The position numbers and the translations under genes are program-made. 64,000 nt of DNA, taken from NCBI RefSeq assembly GCF_000499845.2, contig NC_023753.2:16387250-16451249 (forward strand), written 5' to 3'. Positions 1 through 9,537 of the stretch are shown here, in pieces. Below the pieces are notes generated by a model. That model was not told the origin of the DNA, did not search any database, and saw nothing but the letters and a program-made list of their open reading frames with translations. This DNA comes from Phaseolus vulgaris (taxonomy: Eukaryota > Streptophyta > Magnoliopsida > Fabales > Fabaceae). The first letter of the stretch is position 1. Each line of letters opens with the position of its first letter.

Positions 1-914
1 CCATCAGTTTGGGGATGGCAAATAGTAGAAAACAAGAGTTTAGTTCCAAGTTTTCCCCACAAAGTCCTCTGAAAGTGGCTTAAGAACTTTAAATGTCTGT
101 CGGATACAATACTTCAAGGAAGCCCATGTAAACGAACTACTTCCTTAAAGAAGAGATTTGCAATAAAACAAGCATCATCTATTTTGTGGTATGGAATAAA
201 ATGAGCCATTATAGAAAAGCGGTCCACTACCACAAATATTGAATCCATACCCTTCGATGTCTTGGGAAGACCTAAGATGAAATCCATGGAAATGTCTACC
301 CAAGGCATGGTAGGGATGTGAAGAGGGGTATATAAAACCATGGGGTTGTACTTTAGATTTAGCCTTCCTACATCCTATGCATTTGTCACAGAAGCTATGT
401 ACAAATTTGCGTATGTGTGGCCAAAGTGTGCCATAAGACCTCCCTCATGTACCTCTCTAACAAGAGATTTTTGTAATGACCCTTGGGGAACACAAAGTCT
501 TTTTCCTTTAAAAAGAAAACCATCTTGGATGAAAAAGTTTTTGTGTCCTCCTTTTGAGCACTCTTGATAGATAAGAGAGAAATCAAGGTCATCTTTATAG
601 ATTTCCTTTATGTGATCGAATCCAAAGAATTGAACATCCAAAACATTTATCAAGGTATATCTTCTTGAAAGAGCATCCGCAATCACATTTATTTTACCTT
701 GCTTATGTTTGATCACATAAGGAAATTGCTTAAGGAACTCCACCCATTTGGGATATCTTGTCTTAAGCTTGCTTTGGCCTTTCAACTATTTAAGGGATTC
801 ATGATCACTATGTATCACAAACTCCTTGGGAAAAAGGTAGAGTTGCCAACATTGCAAGGCTCTAACAAGAGCATAAAGTTCCTTATCATAGGTGGAGTAG
901 TTGAGTTGAAGCTT
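1..914 (-). pseudogene. Chromovirus H: RNase H and integrase fragment
   Basis: Broken 3' part of a Ty3/gypsy chromovirus polyprotein. On the minus strand, from 914 downward, it reads the RNase H motif [15 protein letters not shown], then HSDHESLK, an in-frame TAG at 788-786, and KHKQGKINVIADALSRR. An integrase zinc-binding remnant follows (CIGC near 380), a frameshift near 345, then the integrase core start ([16 protein letters not shown]) and a degenerate core ending in a HPQTDG-like match at the window edge. The element continues left of the window. Its upstream RT part lies at 5623-6504, split off by N1. Reina- or CRM-like by resemblance; the exact clade is uncertain. Confidence 0.85.
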
Positions 915-2270
915 AAAAAGTCCAAGACCCTTGAGGAACTGGCCCCTCCCGATCGCGAACTTTGCTAGGTTCTTGCAAGTCTAGGGGCAGTGTTCAACAC
1001 TGTCCAACTGATCAAGCATGAGTTAAGCTCTTCGGGCCTCAAGGGCTATATCGGTTTGTCTCGACTTCCTTCTTCACTTCACTGTGCATACCTGTTATCA
1101 CCTTATTATGCTTGTATATTCTGCTTCTTCTTGCTTATGCATTTACTGACCTCATTCGTTACTGTCTTCTCACGTCTTCTTATCTTGGTGTAGGTATGGT
1201 ACTAAACGAGGAGAAGAGGGCGAGGCTAGCTGACGCGCTTACCCGCTGTCAAGGTGCACTGAGTGGCGTTGGTGTTTCAGCCCCTTCTTCTCCTATTGTT
1301 GCGGTCCCTCTCGACGTTGTCCAGGCCTTGCCTGCTCCAACCCCCCTGAGAAGAACAAAGGGGTCGTGGAGATTGACTCTAGGGACGAGGACTCTGCAAA
1401 GGGCGTCTTCTTCAAAAGGCGAAGGGTGGTCGCGACGACGACCTCTCACTCCGCCACCAGTAGTCGTCCCGCCTCATTCAAGGATCAACCTCCCAGTGCC
1501 TCTTCCCCCCGCGGACTTCTCGCACTCGAGGGTGGTGGGGAGAGCGCCCCTAGGAATGACTAAACTCCACATGCCTCCGAGATACCCGTTGTCCTTCAAC
1601 ACGTCCTCAAAAGCTTCCAAGAAAAAGGGGCAGTAGAGGATTTGGACGAGGACGTGTAAGGGAGCACATGGGCCATGGTCTAGGTGAATTCCTTGTCCAT
1701 TCAAGCACCCTCGCGAGCATGGTTGAGGCGAGGTTGAAGGAGCAACTGGCTCTGGCGGAGGCAAATGCGAAGGAAGATCTGGCCCTGGCGGAGTAGAGGA
1801 AAAATGATGAGCTGGCCCAATAGGCTTGGGTTATTGCCATTCGTGAGATCGCCCTGACCCAAGAGTTAGGCTGTCTGCGCCAATCTGAAAGAGATACCAA
1901 GAAGCAGGTCTACGACAAGGGTCAGGAGGTTGTCCAGCTGGAGGCAAAGATCCTTCCCCTCCGCACCTGGGTGATTCAGCTGGAGGAAGAGGCGGAGGAA
2001 ACTAAGGCCAAGATGGCCAAACTTGAAGAGAGAGCCACCAACCAGGAAGTGCTACTTGGCTGAGTGGAAGGTGAACTTGCCCAACAAACCGAAACCTTTA
2101 AGAAAACCGAGACGGAGCTCATTGAAGACGCCGCTGACACCTCTGCAGCAGGGTTCCACGATGCCCTTGCTCAGGTTGCCTGCGTGCATCCTGAGATGGA
2201 CACCTCACCTTTCGCGACGTCAAACCGAGTTGTAGATGGGCAGCTTGTGCCTAGGGCCCCTCTTGCTTAA
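915..2270 (+). pseudogene. N1 remnant of the Tat opposite-strand gene
   Basis: Decayed copy of the gene that is better kept in E1 (8410-11045) and E2 (30149-27563). A short segment at about 918-965 may be the end of exon 1; this is weak. A likely intron ends in ggtgtag at about 1193. Exon 2 starts with ATG at 1196 and ends with TAA at 2268-2270. Its last residues (VVDGQLVP, after an A-x-ALAQVACVHPEMD-like stretch) match VVDGKVVP and AALEQFACLFPDLD at the end of the E1 and E4 copies. Several frameshifts and stops break the middle (for example, the basic stretch FFKRRRV at about 1408 is in another frame). Not expected to be functional. Confidence 0.7.
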
Positions 2271-2289
2271 CTTGTATTTTGCCCGCTGA

Positions 2290-3100
2290 GGAACAATTTC
2301 TCATATTTATAAATCGTTGTTTTCCTTTAACTGCTTTAACTGTTTTCTTGATCTTGGCCAGTTAATTACTATGTCTTTATCTCGCTTTAGCTTGCATTCT
2401 TCGTCTTTGATCGTTAACCATCGTGATTCGCACTAACTTCTACTAACAACACTTATGACGATCCTTCATACTCTAGGTAGCACGCCTATCCACCCCCGCC
2501 CTACCTTACTTTCTTCAATATGGCCTAAGGCAGTGGAGGTGTGCACACGAACCTTTAACTAACCTCACCCCCGCAACACAAAAGGGAGAGAGCTTGTAAT
2601 AGTTACTCTTCGAACCTGCCTCATAGGACAAGGAAGAGAGAGATCCTCTAACTGACTTTCTCCTACCTCACTAAGTAAAGAGATACTTTGCTGATGCCGT
2701 TGGTGAATCGTGTTGTCCTCGCCTTGGCGTTCTCACTCAAGAGGGAGGCGCGCTTCGCGTTGTCCCGCTTCAAGTCTTCTAACCCAAGGAGAAATGCGTA
2801 TCTGTCCCTCAGTCTAACCCAATGGGTTTGGGGAGAGTTCACCTACCAGACCACACTGTCTCTCTTACGACGCTCTCAATCGAAGGAGGAAGGCGTTCTC
2901 TACGAACCGTCCTGCCCGGCCTCGAGACTTCTATCCCAAGGAGAAACTCATAACTGATCTCGTTCTTGTTGTATATATTCAAGGGAGGATTTAACTAGTG
3001 AACCTTACTTCTTTCCTCTGGTGTTCTCACTCAAAGGGGGACGGAGGTGTTCTCTACGAACCATTCTACCCACCCTTGAGACTTCTAACCCATGGGCCAC
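2290..3100 (-). repeat. N1 3' non-coding repeat region
   Basis: No credible gene. It holds degenerate direct repeats built around ctcactcaa(g)agggaggcg and gacttctaacccaaggaga (about 2720-2800, 2870-2950, 3030-3090). This is the same position, between pol and the opposite-strand gene, where E1, E2 and E4 carry tandem arrays. The junction with protease coding at about 3100 marks where pol has been lost. Confidence 0.6.
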
Positions 3101-3104
3101 ACAC

Positions 3105-3395
3105 CTCCACCTAGTCTCCTGCAAAACCATACAAATAGCCAGTGTAAGGCCTCAGTTGAACAGGAGACAATGGCAGCTTGTTGAAAGTCGACCAGAACAT
3201 CACGTCGGTCGAGCTTCCCTCGTCCACAAGGACACGGTGTACCTTCCTCCCTGCGGTCACTACTGAGATCACCACTGGGTCATTGTCGTGGGGAACGACA
3301 TCTCTGAGGTCGGCCTTGGTGAAGACAAGGTCGACGTCAAGGGCCTGATCTGCCCCTTGCGCCTCTACTGTCATCACCGCTCGTGCATACTTCAT
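3105..3395 (-). pseudogene. N1 retroviral-type aspartic protease fragment
   Basis: About 95 codons matching the protease of E4: DVDLVFTKADLRDVVPHDND, then the active-site segment HRVLVDEGSSTDVMFW, then LRPYTGYLYGFAGD. The Tat copies here read D-Q/E-G-S-S where retroviral proteases usually have D-T/S-G. The protease is cut off after GFAGD, and non-coding repeat sequence follows, so no RT, RNase H or integrase remains downstream. Confidence 0.8.
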
Positions 3396-3398
3396 CTG

Positions 3399-4638
3399 CT
3401 AAGAAGCGGTGCATCCTCCAACTGAGAAACCCCCCAAAATAGTGTGAATCTCGCCATGGACGGGCATCTCATGCCCCTGATATCCTTTTGGCGTTGTCAA
3501 GACATGGGCTCCCTGTGACTCCACCAAGTAGTCTTTCAGGAAACCATTCTTCACCAATTTATCCAACTGGTGTCCAAGCGCCAAACAGTTATGTATGGGG
3601 TTTCCACACGCTTGGTGGAACTCGCACCGGGCGTTCTTGTTAGGCCCCAACTTCTTGTCAGTCTTTGCGAGCATCTTCAATCTCTCCGCTATGTTTGGGA
3701 CAACGATCAAGTCTTTCAATTCCACTAGAAAGTTGTGCCTTGGTGGAACATTCTCCCTTGTGTGCCCTAGTTTGGGGCTTCCTGGGCTCGTAGGGCTGCT
3801 GCTTCGCTGGGGCACTCTTCTCTGTCGTTGCCTCATGCACCCTCATGGGCTGACGTCGACCTGGTGCTCGCGGGCGCGAGGGAACAACGCATGTGCGCTT
3901 CTCGTTGACTTCTCCCTCGGCGACAATATGAGCCACCACTTGACACCTAATCTCGCAGAAAGTCTTGGGGCGGTTCCTGATGAGCGATTCACTGAAGGGT
4001 CCCAGCACGATCCCCTTCCTGAATATGAGTAGCATCATGGTCTCGTTCTTTATGTTCAGCTTCACCACCTGTGCCCCAAAACGATTGAGGAACTCCTTCA
4101 GGGACTCTCCCTGATACTATCTTACGTCGAAAAGATCGTAAGAAATTGGTGGGGAAGCCCGATTGGCTATATACTGCTCCCTGAACAGCTTAGAAAGTTG
4201 TGTGAACGATGTCACGTGCCCATCGGCGAGGCTAATGAACCAATCCAGCGCCATGCCTACCAGTGTTCTCATGAAGAGCTTGCAGTGCACCGCGTCAGAG
4301 CCCCCAACCAACATCATCTGCGTATGGAAGGCTGTGAGATGAGCCTTTGGGTCTTCTACACCTGTGAAGGTAGCTTTAGAACCCACAAACGTGGCTGGTA
4401 TCACAGCGTCCATGATCACTTGTGAGAATGGAATTGGAAGATCCCTGGGTGGTGTGCTAGGTTCTTGCTCCTCCACCTCACGTTCCCCTACCCGAGTCTG
4501 CAAATTCCTGCGCAATTCCTCATTGGTTCTGAGTAGTTCTTTGTTTCTCACTTGCGATGTCGCCAAATCAATCTGGATGTGTTCTTGATCCAGTCTTGAT
4601 GCCGCCACCATTTTTTGGAGGCCACGCATCGTTTCCAT
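3399..4638 (-). pseudogene. N1 gag (broken)
   Basis: Tat-lineage gag in several frames. The first part (4638-4117) has an N-terminal coiled coil (MRGLQKMVAASRLDQEHI) and the Retrotrans_gag core (TFTGVEDPKAHLTAFHTQM, then SYDLFDVR). It ends at a TAG where other copies continue with QGES. Pieces at 4068-3658 and 3836-3399 continue in two further frames. They include CEFHQACGNPIHNC, a decayed version of the C-x2-H-x4-H-x4-C knuckle seen in E1 and E4, in which the second His is replaced by Asn. Frameshifts and a stop make it non-functional. Confidence 0.85.
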
Positions 4639-4755
4639 GATCTATTGTAGGTTGAGGCTCTCGCCTCCATATGGTGCATCGGATCCTTGCCTCGTGTTTC
4701 TCAACTTGATGGATCTTCGCTCTGTTCTTGTGAATGGGACAAAGTTTTAGATCGG

Positions 4756-4773
4756 GCCCCACTGTGGGTGCCA
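4756..4773 (-). other. N1 primer binding site
   Basis: The minus strand reads TGGCACCCACAGTGGGGC just inside the 5' LTR, separated from it by two bases. It differs at two positions from TGGCGCCCACCGTGGGGC, which I recall as the complement of a plant tRNA-Lys 3' end. The other Tat copies carry the closer match. Confidence 0.75.
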
Positions 4774-4775
4774 AA

Positions 4776-5622
4776 TGTTCTGTCGGTTGACCCGATTGCC
4801 TTCGTACGTCTACGATGATCACACGGCCAATTCTCTGTGCCTTTGTTCATGCTTTTCCTTCGATCAAACACCTGAACATGTAAAGACAAAGGGGCGCCCC
4901 AGAGGCCATTTGCACTCTGACGCTCAAGTCAATACTGGGGCTAGGAAACACCAAAAATCTTAGCCGTAAAAACTCTGTGTAAAGTGTGTGTATCGCGTAA
5001 ATGTTGCGTACCTTATTAGGTTTCTTACTACCCTTTATATACTCTAAGGTTTCCGCTGTTTCCGCCACCCGCATCTAGGGTTTCTGAGGGTATGGCTTAG
5101 CGCCACTATCACCCACTCTTAGGGCAATCTAACGCGTAAGGCTCCCTTACCAGAGTGCAACCTCTGACGGGATGACCACTTAGGTACCAACTTGTGCACC
5201 TAATCTTTGTGGCCATCCGTCTTGGGAGTGCCCTAGCTGTTAGCCTACCTCTGGAACGTAACCCTCACAGGCCTTAGCCCTTCCAGTGGCTCTTTACTTG
5301 TGCTACGCTTGAATGCGCTATTCACACCGCACATATGGACCCCTCGTGACCTAGGCTTTTCCCCTACTGATAACTGGTGTGTTGTCTGGGGTCTGTCTCT
5401 TGTGGCCCAGCTTCGTTGTTTGAGTCACCGATGTCCGATGTCACATCGCCCTTACTCTGTTGCCGAGGACACATCAGCACATCCTGGTGATCGACGTCTG
5501 ACCACTCTTCGGCACCCTGGCTCGCGTCGCTTGCGAGACATTGGCCCATGCCGCTCGTGGGACCCAGCTTACGTGGCCCACCATTACTAGCAATCAACGA
5601 CGTCCGAGGACTGGTCACTACA
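4776..5622 (-). repeat. N1 5' LTR
   Basis: An 847-bp LTR, starting TGTAGTGACCAG on the minus strand at 5622 and ending CCGACAGAACA at 4776. It has a TATA-like TATATAAA at 5041-5034. The outer flank at 5623 is H coding sequence (RT C-terminal side), so the boundary is sharp. Its start resembles the solo LTR at 38570 (TGTCCCGACCAGTCCTCGG). It holds the conserved GGCGCC / GGCC / GCACTC block at about 4891-4932. Confidence 0.85.
5034..5041 (-). promoter_or_regulatory. TATA box of N1 LTR
   Basis: TATATAAAG on the minus strand, about 580 bp after the LTR start and upstream of the PBS. This is a plausible U3 promoter for the element RNA. Confidence 0.5.
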
Positions 5623-6504
5623 ACTCCGTACCTCACTAACATTGGTGAGTATTGGCCAATGTTGAATTGCTGCAACCTTTTCTTTATCTATATGAATCCC
5701 TTTGGAACTCAAAAAACCCTAGGAAGTCTATATGACCTAGTGCAAACATACACTTAGCATGATTAGCATACAAACTGTCCTCCTAAGGGTTTCTAACACT
5801 TGCCTCACATGCTTCTCATGATCCTCTAAAGACAAGCTATAGATAAGAATGTCATCAAAATAAACCACTACAAACTTGCCAATGAAAGGCCTTAGAACAT
5901 GGTGCATGAGACGCATGAAGGTACTAGGAGCATTAGTCAAGCCAAAAGGCATGACTAACCACTAATATAAACCAAATTTGGTCTTAAAGTCGGTTTTCCA
6001 TTCATCCCCCAGTTTAATCTGGATTTGGTTATAACCATTCTTAAGATCAATTTTGCTAAATATTTGAGACCCGTGTAATTCATCCAACAAGTCATCTAAC
6101 CTAGGAATGGGATGCCTATATTTGATTGTTATGTTGTTTATTGCGCGACAATCCGTGCACATCCTCCATCTCCCATCCTTTTTAGGGACAAGAATTATAG
6201 GCATAACACATGGACTCATGCTATCTTGCACCCACCGCTTTGCTATTAAGCCCTCTATTTGTTGTTGAATTTCTTTGGCCTTGGTTAGATTGGTCATATA
6301 TGCAGGTCTATTTGGTAAAGAAGCACCGGGTACAAAATCTATTTGGTGCTCAATGCCCCTTAGAGGAGGTAATCCTTTTGGGGGGTCTTGAAAAACATCA
6401 TCAAATTCCTTTACCAAATTTGTCAAACAATGAGGACTATCTAACGCCATCTCACTCTTAAGGGCCCTAAGGAAAGCTATGAAAATGTTCTTTTCTGAAA
6501 GCAT
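5623..6504 (-). pseudogene. Chromovirus H: reverse transcriptase
   Basis: RT of the oldest element in the left half. From 6504 downward it reads the linker (FDDVFQDPPKGLPPLRG, IEHQIDFVPGASLPNRPAY), RT motifs (ILVPKKDGRWRMCTDCRAIN, RHPIPRLDDLLDELHG, FSKIDLKNGYNQI), a TAG after the Tyr of FGLY (about 5964), then [16 protein letters not shown] and the catalytic [10 protein letters not shown]. Near 5780 a frameshift occurs, after which the ANHAKCMF and FLGF-like matches continue up to 5623, where N1 was inserted. The order and YFDD motif are those of plant chromoviruses. The protease continues upstream at 6504-7005. Confidence 0.9.
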
Positions 6505-7005
6505 TACCTTTTTGACCTCTTGGTGGGAAATGAGAAGGCTTCTCTTGGAATTCTTTTTTTTTCTTTTTCTTGCTCTCTCTTTTCTTTCATTTTAAGTTGT
6601 TCCTCATGGACTTCCTTTGCTGAGAGAGATTTTAGTGTGACCTTATGCCCATGGAAGTTAAAAGAAATTTTGTTGGTAAGGCCATCATGAAGAGTTTTTC
6701 TATCATATTTCCATGGCCTACCTAAAAGAATATGAGTAGCTTCCATAGGTACAACATCACACAAGATCTCATCCTTGTATTTGCCAATAGAAAACCCTAT
6801 GAGTACTTGCTTATTAACTATGATCTCCCCTTCTGCACTTAGCCATTGGAGCTTATAGGGCTTGGCATGAGAGATAGTAGACAAGCCCAGTTTATCTACT
6901 ACTCTTGTGCTAGCCACATTCACAGAACTCCCCCATCCACTATTAAAGAACACAACTTATCATTGATGAGACATCTAGTATGAAAAATATTTTCTCTTTG
7001 ACTTT
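6504..7005 (-). pseudogene. Chromovirus H: protease and linker
   Basis: The protease of H lies upstream of the RT on the minus strand. A segment matching RENIFHTRCLIN (about 6985-6955) leads into VDGG followed by a frameshift, then SVNVASTRVVDKLGL, ILLGRPWKYDRKTLHDGLTN and a charged linker (KMKEKREQEKEKKR). The active-site region is frameshifted. Coding stops at 7005, where the E1 LTR begins. The next upstream piece of H (end of gag) is at 36081, so roughly 40 codons between them are missing as well. Confidence 0.85.
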
Positions 7006-7818
7006 TGATCCTGCCTGTTGACCAGAACGTTGGAACCTGCCTCGTCAAAGGATCGACGTGTGCACCGCTTCAAACCTCCGTCCTTCCTCAAAATCCACCT
7101 CAAGAACCTGCAAAAGAACAGAGCGGCGCCGCTGCGGCCGATCGCACTCCAACGCCCAAGTCAGTGACCGAACCACCAAATACTACGAGCGAAAACACTC
7201 AAGAACTCTCAAGGAACCGTGCAATATTCTCTCTCACAGTATGCTCAAGAACTCGCAAGCGTAAAGAGTATAATCTGAACGCGCGTACCTCAGAAAGTTC
7301 GTTGAGAACTCTTATATACCTGGTCACTTTCTCTCTCCTGGCAGTTACAGACCTGGACACGTGGCTCGCATCCAGTCGTACACGTGCCATCATCTGGAGC
7401 CTCCTTGACTTGGGCGCTGCTTCTAACTCTCTTTTGGCTAAGTTACTTATGCATGATACTACTCAGTGCATGGTTGTCTTGGAGCGCGATCTCTACTGGA
7501 TTGGCGAGTTAGGGTGCCTTCGTACACACCTTCCCTGTGGTCTCGCCGGCCGCCTTCATAATCTGCACCACCTTCATCTTCGGCGATGTGCTTGCTCTGG
7601 CGATCTCCAGTCACTTGGTCACCTGAGTCTACATCTGGCGACTTCATCTTCAACTGGGCGATCGCCTGGTATGCTGGAAATCGGAACACGCCAACTTAAT
7701 AACTGGCGACTACACGAGCCCCCCGACTTCCTTCCCTTCTGCGGATCTGGCGCCTTGTCAACACGCCTACACTGTAGCTTGGTGCCACGTCATCACTCCC
7801 GACTACCAGGGCGGTACA
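7006..7818 (-). repeat. E1 3' LTR
   Basis: An 813-bp LTR, minus strand TGTACCGCCCTGG at 7818 to ATCA at 7006. It corresponds along its length to the 818-bp E4 5' LTR (54592-55409): shared start, TATATAAG box, the GGCGCC-GGCCGATCGCACTCC block (7121-7168) and the GGCAGGATCA end. The partner 5' LTR is deleted. Confidence 0.92.
7311..7318 (-). promoter_or_regulatory. TATA box in E1 LTR
   Basis: TATATAAG on the minus strand, at the same place as TATATAAG in the E4 LTR (55094) and TATATAAG in the E2 LTR (19738). Likely core promoter of the LTR. Confidence 0.5.
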
Positions 7819-7835
7819 CAAGCCCCCCAGTCTTA
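7819..7835 (-). other. E1 polypurine tract
   Basis: The minus strand reads AAGACTGGGGGGCTTG directly before the LTR start TGTACCGCC. It matches AAGACTGGGGGCTTG before the E2 3' LTR (30711-30727). It marks the 3' end of the internal region and supports the minus orientation. Confidence 0.8.
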
Positions 7836-7959
7836 AGCGAAGACGTGTCCAGCGAAAAGACTAAAAGAGTCACGCCAATACCGATCTACGTGGCCCTGGC
7901 GCAGAATTTCAAGCGGTTGTACTTTATGCTTTTCTGACGCTCCACCAAACCCCTCACCC

Positions 7960-8176
7960 ATCGCACGACACGTGGCTTCATCAACGGTTACCTTCAGTTA
8001 ACGTTTGTGCTTCCCAAACCCATTTCGAAAAACCCTTAAACCCATTTTCGCTCCACTGTTCCATCACTTTTCTTCGTACTCTCGAACGCTCCAACCGTCT
8101 TCTGCAAAAAAGCTCTCGACGTTCTTCAACTTCCCGAATCACCAACATCCTTCATCGCCTTCCTGATCATAAAAAG
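7960..8176 (+). promoter_or_regulatory. Promoter and 5' leader of the E1 opposite-strand gene
   Basis: A CACGTG G-box at 7969-7974 sits in CGACACGTGGCTTCATCAAC. The same 20 bases, followed by GGTT, occur at the equivalent place in E2 (minus strand, G-box 30579-30574). Downstream similarity continues as an untranslated exon up to a donor AAAAAG|GTACTT at 8176/8177. The acceptor CTTTGCAG ends at 8409, giving a 233-bp leader intron. Promoter activity is inferred from conservation and position only. Confidence 0.5.
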
Positions 8177-8409
8177 GTACTTCCTTTCCTTCTTCTGCTG
8201 GTTTTTCCTGCATTTTAACCGATTCGCATCATCCTGTAACTGTCTGGTGCATACGTTGTGGGTTGTTTTTGCTATTTCTCCTTCTTCGTAACTTAGGGCT
8301 TCGTCAACGTTCACAGCGAACATACGTTCGTTCGTTTTTCACCCTTCCTTCATGATCGAGTCAGCCTCTGTGAACCCTGATCATTTTTCCTTTTCTTCTT
8401 CCTTTGCAG

Positions 8410-9360
8410 CTTCGACAGTGACTCGCTCAAAGATCACCCCAAATCCTCCACCTTCAACATGAAACCCCTCTCTTAAAGCACTCAACCCACCGCAAGCACG
8501 CGGTGCTTCATCTTCCCAGGCTGAGAGGCCTGCACCTTCCCGCCCCAACCTGGCCCAGGCTGCTCCGCCTGCCACCGGAGGAGCCTCCGTTCCCCCACCA
8601 GACTTCAAAACCCTGTATCCCTGGGCCAACTCGACCCTCTTGAGGGAAACATCTTCTGTGAACACTGCTGGGGAAGTTTTGCGGTTGACTAAGGGGGATG
8701 AGCCTCACCAAACATTCCACAAGGAGCACGACGAGAAGATGACAGTGCTGCCTTGCCCCCCCGAGCTGCCAGTTTGCGCTGACGACAAGGCGAGCAATGA
8801 CGGGCCCTTCTGCTTCGTTTACACGACTCTATTCAAGAAGGTGAAACTAAAGTTTCCCTTTACTCGTTTCGAGAGGGAGCTCCTCACCGAGCTCAACATC
8901 GCCGCCGCCCAGCTCCACCCCAATAGCTGGGCGTTTGTGCGAGCGTTCCAAGTGATGTGCGACCATCTGGGGTTGCCAGCATCTGTAGATGTTTTCTTAT
9001 TTCTCTTCGAAGCCAAGCACCCAGGAGACCGCCTGTGGGTAAGCTTGAATGGGATTGCTGGGAGGTCGATCCTCTCCATCTTCCAGCAATCCTATAAAGA
9101 CTGGAAGGGAAAGTTCGTCCAAGTGCGCCCCAACGACAAGGATGCCTCCCTACTCGACGGCTTCCCCTTGTACTGGGTAAACAAGGGGAGCAAAGAGTCC
9201 AAGAGCTGCTTCAGGAGACCCAGAAGTCCTGATAGCATGGGCGCCTTGGACAGAGATCTCTGTTTCTTTTGGAAGAGTGTGGCGGACGCCAACATCACCT
9301 TCCCCACCACCACACTCATATGCTTCGAGTTCTTCGAGGACTAGCTCGAAATTTGAATAG
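8410..9360 (+). pseudogene. E1 opposite-strand gene, exon 1 (PF04195-like)
   Basis: Exon 1 of a gene read against gag-pol. After the leader intron (8177-8409) the E2 start ATG corresponds to GTG here, and an in-frame TGA lies at 8460-8462. A long open stretch then runs to 9341: a Pro/Ala-rich segment, LYPWANSTLLRETSSVNTAG, then a domain resembling the plant 'putative gypsy type transposon' family (PF04195): FPFTRFERELLTELNIAAAQ, HPNSWAFVRAFQ, DVFLFLFEAKHPGDRLWVSL, SIFQQSYKDWKGKFV, LYWVNKG. Two stops near the 3' end (TAG 9342-9344, TGA 9354-9356) precede the donor AATAG|GTTAG at 9360/9361. The function of this family is not established. Confidence 0.75.
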
Positions 9361-9537
9361 GTTAGAACATTTAAACCCTTATTCTAATACCGCTTCTGTT
9401 AACTGTTTCTGGGCGTCTTGTGCGTTATGCGCAAGACTTTGGTTTTATTTTTCTGCACTGTTTGTTTGCTTTGTTGCATACTGTCTTATGCATTGATTTT
9501 CTCTCTTAGCTAACCCATGCATTTTGGCTCTATGCAG
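9361..9537 (+). other. Intron 2 of the E1 opposite-strand gene
   Basis: A 177-bp intron, donor GTTAGA and acceptor CTCTATGCAG. It is phase 1: the codon G|AT spans the junction and leads into AAC-ATG. E2 has a GTTAG...TGTGCAG intron at the same place and phase (29175-28969, 207 bp). Matching phase in two diverged copies supports real splicing. Confidence 0.7.

Larger units (their letters stand above)
915..5622 (-). mobile_element. N1: defective Tat-type LTR retrotransposon nested in H
   Basis: Minus-strand element. In its own order it has a 5' LTR (5622-4776), a PBS, broken gag (about 4638-3399), a protease fragment (3395-3105), no RT/RNase H/integrase, a repeat-rich 3' region (about 3100-2290) and a remnant of the opposite-strand gene (915-2270, plus). 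H reading frames flank it on both sides. The 3' LTR is missing, and about 100 H codons that should lie between RT and RNase H are also gone. A deletion therefore removed N1's 3' end together with host-element sequence. The left boundary near 914/915 is judged from where H coding similarity stops. Confidence 0.85.

Noticed and set aside
5300..5590. 96-codon plus-strand frame
   Set aside because: Inside the N1 LTR, no motif and not conserved in related LTRs.
7005..7937. 310-codon plus-strand frame
   Set aside because: Lies almost entirely within the E1 LTR in reverse orientation and is not open in the E4 LTR.
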